64,000 nucleotides of DNA from Spirosoma fluviale (GTDB lineage: Bacteria; Bacteroidota; Bacteroidia; Cytophagales; Cyclobacteriaceae). The notes below the pieces were generated by a model. It worked only from the letters and a program-made list of their open reading frames with translations, made no database searches and had not been told where the DNA came from. The stretch is taken from contig CAMDLI010000001.1 of assembly GCA_945901615.1 (NCBI GenBank), positions 1-64,000 of the forward strand, in the 5' to 3' direction. Both the position numbers and the translations under genes were made by a program. This document shows positions 19,137 to 28,700 of this stretch, piece after piece (position 1 is the stretch's first letter; every line of letters begins with the position of its first letter).

Positions 19137-20209
19137 TACTTATTTATTTGTTTGGTAATCTCTCTACCAAGGTCCCTATACAATTCTTGAACTTTCTTTT
19201 GTTTATCTGAAAGAAGCTCCTTTTTAATACTTTGTACTTCTCTTAACTTACTGGAATATCCTTGCTCTACTTGATGACCAGTTTGGTACATGTTGTTGAT
19301 GTATTCCATTTTAAAATTATTTTCCTCTAAGGCCAAAAAATCATCATAGGGTCCTTTTGAGGAAAACAATTTAGTCAAAACTGGCGCAATTTCAACAAAA
19401 AGAATCATCAAGGTGATCATCCAAGGGGCCAAACTCTCTAAATTATGCAATGCCTGAAGCCTAGCAAGCAATCCCAAGGAAAAATTAGCCTTTATATTTT
19501 CCTTATCCTCTTGGAATAAGTTGTATTTCTCGTCCTTACTTTTTTCAAGAGCCATTTTACTTTCTCGAATGTCAAGCTCTTTGGATTCATACTCTAGAAT
19601 AAAATCTTCGTACTTCTTCTGCTTTCGCTCGCATTCTTTTCCACTGCCATACCTACCCGTTCCACAGGTGCCATCACACTCGCATTTGTACTCTTGGTAG
19701 TAAAACTCTTTTAAGTCAAAAAACTCGCGTAGTTGTACATCCAACTTTTTCTTTTCCACATCTATGTTTGTAAGAGCAGTAGCGTATTCCTGTTCTGCAA
19801 TTGCAACTCGCGAAACTACTTGTTCATTGAGATTTTGCTCAATTTCAGATTTAAAAAGCTGTAGTTCAAGTGGTTTGGAAACCACCAATGCAATTAGGGC
19901 CGATAGAAATAAACGTGGGCTAATTTGAAGCACCTCTTGGAAAAAATCACCTTTCTTTCTAAGCGTGGCAACGATATATCGGTCAAGATTGAAAATAATC
20001 AAGCCCCAAAAAAACGCCAGAAAAAAATTCAGAAAATACGCTTCAAAAATAAGACTAAATGCAAAATAGGAAGAAAGCATGGCTAGAATGCCAGTAAACA
20101 AAACCGAAGCCCCGATACTGACATGCTTTATTTTTTCGGTATCTGGACATTTATCCAAAACCGGTTTACTTACTCCTGAACAAAATAAAAAGAAAGCCCC
20201 AAATCCCAT
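19136..20209 (-). CDS. DUF4407 family membrane protein
   Basis: A 357-residue protein. Three to four membrane helices lie in the first ~130 residues, including the family-like FNLDRYIVA segment after the second or third helix. A long charged coiled coil follows (~130-250) with a cysteine cluster (CECDGTCGTGRYGSGKEC), then one more helix near 255-280 and a soluble tail. DUF4407 proteins occur widely in Bacteroidota and their function is not established. The start is 1 bp after the upstream stop. In this setting it would be the inner-membrane core of the five-gene envelope module, which is inference. Confidence 0.75.
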   Translation of the reverse strand: MGFGAFFLFCSGVSKPVLDKCPDTEKIKHVSIGASVLFTGILAMLSSYFAFSLIFEAYFLNFFLAFFWGLIIFNLDRYIVATLRKKGDFFQEVLQISPRLFLSALIALVVSKPLELQLFKSEIEQNLNEQVVSRVAIAEQEYATALTNIDVEKKKLDVQLREFFDLKEFYYQEYKCECDGTCGTGRYGSGKECERKQKKYEDFILEYESKELDIRESKMALEKSKDEKYNLFQEDKENIKANFSLGLLARLQALHNLESLAPWMITLMILFVEIAPVLTKLFSSKGPYDDFLALEENNFKMEYINNMYQTGHQVEQGYSSKLREVQSIKKELLSDKQKKVQELYRDLGREITKQINK

Positions 20210-20210
20210 T

Positions 20211-21299
20211 TTATTTGTTTGAACTAAATATTGATAATAGTCTAGTTAAAAAAGATGCTTCTTTTTGTAAGGATTTCAACTCTGTATTATCGGGTTTTAT
20301 TGACTGACCCGCACTCACTTGAAAGGAAATTTGTTCTAAATCACCACCATCTCTAGACACAGGATAAAATTCTATCCTTTGATGTGTAATTGTATTTGAG
20401 ATATGCATCTCAAAATTTAAACTCATTTTTTCTAAACACACAAAATTGTGGACTCCAATATTATTCAATTTACCCATACGAGATTCGAAAAGAGCCGTCC
20501 CTGGCTTACAAACCCATTCAACTTTAACTACATCACTCAGGTATACTGCAAATATTTCTTTGTTTTTTGAGATAGATTCTATTGGGATGTAATCGTCAAT
20601 TTCCTTGTTGAAAATCGAAATTGACAACCTCAAATGATCCACCTCAATACACTTAATAAAAATAGACAAAGAAGTTTTACTTTTTTCATTTTTGGAAGTA
20701 ATTGTTAGCAAAGAATCTTCCTCAATGGTAATTCGCTCCTCGCCCTTGGTGTCAAGCATCAGGTTACCTGGGGTCAAGATATTTGAGTTTGCATTCGTGG
20801 ATTCCCAAAAGATGCTTATCTCCTCCCCTTTTATCGCAAAATATTTCTGTGCAGTAAAAGTCAATTTAATTTCCTGTGAATACGAATTGACCTGACGGCT
20901 GACATCCATCAGATTATCAAAATCCTGATGCTTTTTGAAAAAAAATTCTGTAAAATCTACTTCACCGTTTAATCGCTTCGTGCTGTAATATAAACTATTG
21001 TCAAAAATGGAAAACTGTTCTACCTCCTCGTCAAAAGCGGTGATTTCAATTATTCCAACTTTAGCACCTGCTTGGGTGATTCGGTGAAACAAATTTGCAT
21101 TTTCAAGGGTCCTATATCCCTTGGGCAATAAAATGATAAGCTCAAAGTATTTACCAGCGACCTGCGCTTTGAGTATTTTATTCGCTAATTCCAAAAACAT
21201 CTGCCCATCAATCAACATTTGAGCCTGATGGTGGAAATTATCAAGTTGCTTTTTGAGTTCGACCTCTAATCCTTCCGGCCAATAGCAATAATCAAACAT
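20211..21299 (-). CDS. Degenerate phospholipase-D-like domain fused to Ig-like domains
   Basis: A 362-residue cytoplasmic protein. Residues ~20-115 follow the phospholipase-D/nuclease pattern (LIILLPKGYRTLENA, then a strand and FSIFDNSLYY), but the HxKxxxxD signature reads VEQFSIFD, so both His and Lys are absent and the domain should be inactive. Residues ~145-330 look like two Ig-like beta domains (IKGEEISIFWESTNA at the start of the first). No signal peptide is seen. It is the first gene of the envelope module, 105 bp from the eCIS ATPase, with a candidate promoter box between them. A scaffold or adaptor role, or a cargo, is possible. Confidence 0.5.
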   Translation of the reverse strand: MFDYCYWPEGLEVELKKQLDNFHHQAQMLIDGQMFLELANKILKAQVAGKYFELIILLPKGYRTLENANLFHRITQAGAKVGIIEITAFDEEVEQFSIFDNSLYYSTKRLNGEVDFTEFFFKKHQDFDNLMDVSRQVNSYSQEIKLTFTAQKYFAIKGEEISIFWESTNANSNILTPGNLMLDTKGEERITIEEDSLLTITSKNEKSKTSLSIFIKCIEVDHLRLSISIFNKEIDDYIPIESISKNKEIFAVYLSDVVKVEWVCKPGTALFESRMGKLNNIGVHNFVCLEKMSLNFEMHISNTITHQRIEFYPVSRDGGDLEQISFQVSAGQSIKPDNTELKSLQKEASFLTRLLSIFSSNK

Positions 21300-21332
21300 T
21301 TTAGGCTAAACTAACTAGGTGACTCACTGGTT

Positions 21333-21340
21333 CAAATTTA
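21333..21340 (-). promoter_or_regulatory. Candidate -7 box upstream of the envelope module
   Basis: On the minus strand TAAATTTG fits the Bacteroidota -7 consensus TAnnTTTG and sits 34 bp before the start at 21299, in the longest gap of this stretch. No TTG is found at the proper -33 distance, so the call is weak. If real, the downstream module has its own transcript in addition to read-through from the eCIS genes. Confidence 0.3.
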
Positions 21341-21404
21341 TCTCAATCTAAGGTTTCTTAAAGAGAAAATACTCCTTTAATTCAATTATGATTTCGGATA
21401 CTCG

Positions 21405-22748
21405 CTATTTTACCGCCCTACCTTCTTTGGCCATTTCACGCAATAGCCCTGCCTCAATATCTAATTCAGTAATCTCATTTCTATGGTCTCGCCTAGAACT
21501 CAACCAAGAGAATTGAATGGCATTACCAATAGATGCACCAGAAACTTCATATTTCTCTGCTATTTTCTTTATGGAAACATCTTTGGCAATCGTAAAATTT
21601 TTCAACGCATTTTCCCATAAAATAATCCGTTCATCTACAGTAGGCAGGTTGAAATAGAGAATGGATTGAAAGCGCCTAATAAATGCGCGATCGATATTGG
21701 GGCGAAGGTTGGTAGCTAAGATGACTAATCCATCGTATTCTTCCAACCGCTGAAGAAGGTAAGAAGTGCCCTGATTTGCATATTTATCTTTCGAATCGTT
21801 TACTTCTGTTCGCTTAGAGAAAAGGGAGTCCGCTTCATCAAAAAATAACACCCAATTTTTATGCTCTGCTATATCCAAAAGCCTGGAAAGGTTTTTTTCG
21901 GTTTCACCAATGTATTTCGATACAACTTGAGACAAGTCAATTCGGTAAACGGGTAAATCATTACTTTTACCAAGTATGGCTGCTGTAAGGGACTTTCCTG
22001 TACCTGGGGGACCATAAAACAAGGCTCTATAACCTGTTCTGAAACTTTTTCGCAATTTTTCAGAGGATTTTATCTCTTCCCTAAATTGAATCCAGTTTAA
22101 AATTAATCCCAACTCATCCATCAACTGCTTATTGAGTACCAAATCATTGATTTGCAATCGAGTAGTAATCTCTTTGGCTGGAAATTCTGAGGAAAACTTT
22201 GGTGCCAACTTTTCTCCTGAAATCAGGTGGTAAAAAAAATCTTCATTTACCTGCAAGCTATTGGACCAAAACGATTCAGTTTCAGAGTTTTTTTTCAAAC
22301 TGAGCACTTGAAACTTAGAGAAAAAATGATCTTCCGAAAAAACCTTGTACAAATCAAGCCTTTTAAATATATCCTTCCCATTTAAGACGAAATTGGCGGT
22401 TTCCACAGTAGGAATGAATCCCTTATGAGACTTCGACTCCAAACCACCAAATTCTGAAAAAGGTCTTCCAATGGACTTATTCTGAATAAAAAAGCAGTCA
22501 AAAGATTGAGGACTGAGTATAGGAACCATACTCATCAAAAACACAACCCGCTCCGTGAAATTCAATTTGTGCTCACCAATAAATTGGGAATAAGGAGTCT
22601 TTTCTCCCAGCCAGGTAGGAGGATCTGGGAAAATAAACTCAGTAGTTGAATCCTCAAAATAGGTATTCATACGTAGATCCAAGATAGATTCTAACCAAGC
22701 AAGATCTTGCAAAATAGGTCGTATCAACTTTTCAGTATCCGCTTTCAT
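21405..22748 (-). CDS. eCIS AAA+ ATPase (Afp15-like)
   Basis: A single AAA+ domain protein of 447 residues. Walker A is GPPGTGKS (about residues 242-249), Walker B is LFFDEADS (~297-304), followed by sensor-type LVILATN and the arginine finger region RAFIRRF. The N-terminal ~200 residues are helical. In Afp/PVC-type systems this ATPase is needed for particle assembly, acting in the cytoplasm, perhaps loading cargo or the tape measure. The frame is open to a TTG at 22808, but the ATG at 22748 overlaps the tape-measure stop as ATGA, which signals coupled translation; the ATG at 22754 is the alternative. Start uncertain; family call strong. Confidence 0.88.
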   Translation of the reverse strand: MKADTEKLIRPILQDLAWLESILDLRMNTYFEDSTTEFIFPDPPTWLGEKTPYSQFIGEHKLNFTERVVFLMSMVPILSPQSFDCFFIQNKSIGRPFSEFGGLESKSHKGFIPTVETANFVLNGKDIFKRLDLYKVFSEDHFFSKFQVLSLKKNSETESFWSNSLQVNEDFFYHLISGEKLAPKFSSEFPAKEITTRLQINDLVLNKQLMDELGLILNWIQFREEIKSSEKLRKSFRTGYRALFYGPPGTGKSLTAAILGKSNDLPVYRIDLSQVVSKYIGETEKNLSRLLDIAEHKNWVLFFDEADSLFSKRTEVNDSKDKYANQGTSYLLQRLEEYDGLVILATNLRPNIDRAFIRRFQSILYFNLPTVDERIILWENALKNFTIAKDVSIKKIAEKYEVSGASIGNAIQFSWLSSRRDHRNEITELDIEAGLLREMAKEGRAVK

Positions 22749-25700
22749 TTCCATTGCACATTCAATCTTTTCTTCATCATACTTAAATTTATCATGGTAA
22801 TATTCCAAGTCAGCGTATCCAAAAGTAAGTCATACGCTTTACGCTCTACAATCAATTCCCAACGGTTATCTTTTTCGTACAACATTCCTGTACGCATAAA
22901 AAAGGTTTCTCTAAACGTTTCTAATCGAGTACCTCTCATTTTTTCCCAATTGAATATCGTACCATTAATCAGTTTATTCACCATCTCCTCCTCTTCTAAA
23001 GTGATTACAAAACTAGGCGCTATTGGGGTATTCATGGGGACACCGCACAATACTTTATTCAAACTTAGATCCCATTCCTCAAACTCAGTCAGCCCAGTTG
23101 CCAAGTATTGAAGCAATTGCACTGCTCGTTCTTCAGCTTGCTGCCCTTTAAATTTCCCCTGCTCCACCAACCCGAGTGCGGCAAAGAATCTACCGAAAAA
23201 TGGCCAACACAAGACCATACCTGCATTGTAAACGGAAACTCCTATTCCAAAATCAAGTTCTTCAGGCTCTGGGACTACAGGTTCTTCTTCTACTTCCTGT
23301 TCATTCTTTTCCAATTCTTCCTCAATAATCTTTTTCACCTTTCGGCTGGTATGCTGGATCAAAACTAATAGTTCAGATTTGGGCTCAGACCCTATAAATA
23401 TCGCAGCGATCACGGAAGCAGTTTTAGTCTCCATCCACTGTTCGAAAATGGGTAAAATAAATTCGATAACATGCTTGGAAGGAAGTCCATATTTGGAAAA
23501 AGCTTCCGCAAAAAACAGAATCCGATCTACTTTATCCAGAATCCGCAAATCTGCATAAAGATTACTACCCGTCCTCCTCCTCACTTCTTCAACTAAGTGA
23601 TCCAGTTCGACATAGAGCTTAGGATGCAAAAGCTCAAAAAACCACTTCTCATCTACATAACGAAGTAGCTTTAGCAAGTTTTTCTTTTTATTGGTAGCTA
23701 CCAGGCTCGTCAAAAATAGTTTTCGAACTTTATCCACATCAGCACCTTTTATGCCAATCAAGCGTTTGGCAAAGGCTTGCAAACTACCCTCCTCTTTGGG
23801 TAGCGCTCCATAACTGATGTAAAATTGAAGAAGCTCTAGAAGTGTCATCGGCTTTTTCTTTGCCTCAACCCCTAGTTCTATTTCCTTGAAAAGATTGGGA
23901 TTGTTCTTACGAAACTCTAACCAAAGTTTGGGGTCCGAAACAAGTGCCTGTCGAAATGAATCATATCCCTCTTTTAATTGAAAGAAACGTTGAAAGAATA
24001 GTTCATACTTTTTATTCGCATAGTAACTATTCTCATAAAAGCTATTCTTGAAAAGCGCTACAAATGATTTTATGGAAGCGGATGAGGCTATTTCAAAAAA
24101 CAAATTCAACCAAATAGTGAAAAAACCACTCCCCTTCATCTGCTTTAAAAATGGATCCTGACCTTGCCTCAAATAGGCTACTAGGGAATCCTCCCCTGCT
24201 AATTCAGAAGATAGCGGAGAAATAAGTGATTCATCTGCCCAATTTTGGCCCAATTCAAAGAAATACTTTTTTTCTGCCTCAGTCCATTTAAACAGACTAG
24301 CTAAAGAATCGAAACTTTTGCTGAGGTCAAGATTTACTTTATCTAAAATACCTTCTTCCAACAAAAGTGCAGCCACTGCTCCCACAAGTTTGGCAGCAGG
24401 CAATTGGGTCGTACCTGAATGAAAAAGATAAACAAGCCAGGCTCGTAAAAAAATCTCAACTTTTCCTTGCTCTCTAACCCCGAATGCCTTCACAATTCTT
24501 TCGAGCTGGGTCACTGAAATCACCAAACTATCTCGCTTGTGTTTCTCTTTAATTAGCAACAGTAATCCCCTATATTCCAATAGGTTAATGAATCTTCTAC
24601 TTAAAATAGGAGACTTTACTTTGGAGAATAGATTCAAAAATTCATTTCTATTCTCCAAAACTAGCTTACTGATGTATTCGCCATATTCCTCGGCAGGACT
24701 TCCTTCAAAGGTGTGGCCAACTGGAAAAACTGCATCATAGACCAACCCTTCTAATATTGGTAAAATTGAGGCCTCCTCCTTTTGAAAACCAGTTCGGGAA
24801 ACAAGGATTTCAAAACCATCCAAACCTTCCAACTTTGACAAGGAAACAATGGAATTATCCTCCTTTGCTTGCCTACCTATCTGGACATAAACTTTTAAAT
24901 CTTTCCAAAACTTCGGAGTAAGCAAGCGTGAATCCATCGCTTTATTTAAAAGCTCTAGAATTAGCTCCTCCAAGCCCACAGGATTTGGGTCAAAAATTTG
25001 CCTCCATAGCGTGATTTCGATAAGGCTTTCAAATGAAGCCCCATCCAACTTAATCCACTTATTTTCTTCAAAATAGGATTTTATAGCGGAGAGGCTGCTG
25101 TTCCAATCGAAGGTTGATCTTTGGAGTAAATAATCTATAATTTGCTTTTTAAGCCATTTGGGGGCCTGCACAAGAATTGCATCTTGAAATTCAGAGTTGA
25201 ATCGATGCGTGTCAAGCAGCTGGTAAAAAGACTTGGAGTATTTATTTATCAGCAGTTTAAGTAGGATTTCTTCATCATACCTTTTGGCCTCTGAGAAAAT
25301 TGCATAGACCTCCCGGGTTCCTAAAATGGAAAAAATTCGGGCAATCATTTTCGAAGAAAGACTTCGCTGCCTTCTTTTTTGTGAGGACATCCGCATCGAT
25401 GTCGCTATAAATCCATTGGCGTCGGTCCAACTTGCCCCATCTTTATTCAATTGCAAAAAATGACTGACCTTATCTTGGAGAGAGGCCACAGTGAGTTGAT
25501 TTGAAGGCGACAAAATAAATTGATGGTAAAGCCAGATGTAGACCCTACCTTCCAATGCCTCCGCATTATTTTCTTTAAGCAGTTGTTCAATCCAAACTAT
25601 AAATCCAGGAATAGACGTAGCTAATCTTGGGCGAATGAGCTCTGCAACCTTTATAAACGCTGCCTTACTGCTCGCGAGTGAAATCAATAATCCAGCAGCT

Positions 25701-28700
25701 ATTTTTTTAGCAACATCGATAGAAACCACTTTTTTATGGGTAAGCAAATAGGAAAGTAGTAGGACTGCATCAGTAGGTTTGGAAGGATAAATTCCCTGTA
25801 TACTGTACTTTTTAACCCAATAATTAAATTCAACAACAGTCAATTTGATGCTAGGATTCACATTTCTTTCCATTAAACTAGGAATCAATAGATCTCCCAC
25901 GGGAAGCGAATAAGTTTGGGCGAAGTCCTCCCAAAGCTCAAAAAGGGATGAAGATTGATTCAATGCTAGGTCTTTTAGCCTAGTTCGAAGCCAAGAAGAT
26001 ACTTCCGTGGGCAGTGATCCAAACTGTTCCCGGTACAAACTTGAAAACAAAGAAATTAACTCCTCTTTATTTTGAAAATTTAACTTCCACTCACGCTCGT
26101 CGTCTTTCTTCGCTGGCCGAATCGAATCACCAACTTTAAATCCATTCTCCTTCAAAAGAGCAGAAAAGGACAGGCTGTCCACCTTAAGCTTATATTTCTT
26201 TACAAATTCCTTCCACAGCTCAAGCATTTGCGTCGAACTAGTCAAAGAGATGGACTGTACTTTGACCCGTAGCCAATCCACTACACCGACGGGGACTGTT
26301 GCGTGATTTTCTTTATAGAAACTTGATAATAAAGAAATTAACTCTTCTTTAGTTTTAAAGTTTGCCTTCCACTCTTGCTCCTCACCTTTTTTCGAAGTCC
26401 GAATCAAATCACTTATCTCAACTCCTTTTTCCTTCAAAAGAGTAGAAAAAGAGAGGGTATGATCCTTTAGCTTGTATTTTTTTACAAATTCCTTCCACAG
26501 CTCTAAAAGTTGAGTAGGATTAGTCAAGGAAATGGATTTGACCTTGATGCCCAGCCAGTCAGTCACAGCGACTGGCAGATCTTTGTTATTCTCTTTATAA
26601 AAACTAGATAATAAGGAGATTAACTCTTCTTTAGTTTTAAAATTTGTCTTCCACTCTACTTCATCACTTACCTTTGAAGGCTTGATTAAGCCTCTAACCT
26701 CAATCCCCTTTTCCTTCAAAAGTGCAGCAAAAGAGAGGGATTCATCGTTCAGCTTGTATTTTTCTACAAATTCTTTCCAGAGTTTTAAAAGTGGTGTCGG
26801 ACCATTCAAAGAGATGGACTGTACTTTGGCACCTAGCCAGTTAGTTACTGTTTCAGGTAATGCTCCGTAACTTTGGCTATAAAAATCTGAAAATAAAGAA
26901 ATTATCTCCTCTTTACTTTTAAAATTGGCCTTCCACTCTTGTGCATTACTTGCCTTCGAAGTACTGAATAAATCACCAGAAATCTCTATTCCCTTTTCCT
27001 TCAAAAGAGTAGAAAAAGAGAGGGTTTCATCGTTCAGCTTGTATTTTTTAACAAACTCTTTCCAGAGTTTTAAAAGTTGTGTCGGACCATTCAAGGAGAT
27101 GGACTGTACTTTGGCACCTAGCCAGTTAGTTACTGCTTCAGGTAATACTCCGTATTGTTGGCTATAAAATCCAGAAAATAAAGAAATTATCTCCTCTTTA
27201 CTTTTAAAATTGGCCTTCCACTCTTGTGCATCACTTTCCTTCGAAGGCCTGAATAAATCACCAGAAACCTCTATTCCCTTTTCCTTCAAAAGCGCGGAAA
27301 AAGAGAGGGTTTCATCCTTCAGCTTGTATTTTTTTACAAATTCTTTCCAGAGTTTTAAAAGTGGTGTCGGACCATTCAAAGAGATGGACTGTACTTTGGC
27401 ACCTAGCCAGTTAGTTACTGCTTCAGGTAATGCTCCGTATTGTTGGGTATAAAATCCTGAAAATAAAGAAATTATCTCCTCTTTACTTTTAATATTAGCC
27501 TTCCATTCTTGTGCATCACTTACCTTCGAAGGCCTGAATAAATCACCAGAAACCTCTATTCCCTTTTCCTTCAAAAGCGCGGAAAAAGAGAGGGTTTCAT
27601 CCTTCAGCTTGAATTTTTTTACAAATTCTTTCCAGAGCGCAATAAGTTGTGTAGCACTATTTAATGGGGTAGCATGAACTTTAGTACGCAGCCAGGCAAT
27701 TACTCCTTCAGGTAAGGACCCATAATTAGCTATATAAAATTTTGAAAAAACTGAAATGTATATTATCCTATTTTTATAGTTGTCTCGGAATTCTTTTTCC
27801 TCCAATCTCTTAGAAGAGAAAATCAAATCCCCTACTGTAAATCCTTTCTTTTTAAGGACATCTGTGGCGTAGAGATCTTCTAAGGTTTGACTGAAATTAA
27901 AAACACGGTATTTTTTTTCTTTTGAAAAGATTGACTTGAGTGTCAAAAAAAGTAGGTTTTTATAGCTTATTCCATACTTTTGAGCGGTCTTTTTAAATAA
28001 AAACCGCAGGTAATTTTCATCTGAAATTGACTGTAAATTCTTAGTTAAGAATAAATCATAGGTAATTTCATTGATTGACTTCTTTACTTGAATGAGCGTT
28101 TGGTTAATTGGCTGGTAATCCTCTTGAACTTGTTCAAATACATCCACTACCCACTCCAAAAGTTTTCTTTTCTGAGGTGCCACCTTTGCAAAAAATTCTA
28201 AAATAGCATCTTGGGATAGACTATCTAAAAACCTCCTTTTTATAGCAGCAGATTTACCATAAGCCAATAAAAATTCAACTAGATCTTCAAAATTTTGGCT
28301 TAAGAGGGTTAAAAACAAGGTGTTAATATTCCTATACCGATAGGACGTACTCTTATTATCTGTAAGCGTATATCCGTGAAACATAAAAAATTGAAACTTT
28401 TGGATCAAAGCTTCTTCTGCTACAGTCCGCTGGTCAATTGCTAGTTTCTCCTTTACTTCGGCTGTCAGTTTAGAGGTCCGACTTAGGGAAGTTTCAGAGT
28501 ACCCAATTGCAAAGCCTGATTCTTGATACGATGCTGCTACATATGTTCCAAACTGCCGCTCCATTTCCGAAGCTACTGCTGCCCTGAAGCTGCTTAGCTT
28601 ATTGATTTTTTGTGGATACATTAGGATTCCAACCAACATGTTTTTAAATAACATGGAACTGGAACTTGGAGCTAGATGTCGATACTGTTGTCTAAAAAAA

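Noticed and set aside
16135..22748. Recognisable eCIS toxin cargo
   Set aside because: No catalytic motifs of known toxins (nuclease, protease, ADP-ribosyltransferase, glucosyltransferase) were seen in any gene of this stretch, so no effector is called.
26682..27452. Three similar plus-strand frames of 62-80 residues spaced 240-285 bp apart
   Set aside because: They are antisense shadows of the tape-measure repeats; their similarity simply mirrors the repeated coding DNA.
25862..27812. Regularly spaced repeats suggestive of an array such as CRISPR
   Set aside because: Units are ~285 bp, contiguous, in frame and encode protein; there are no spacers and no cas genes.
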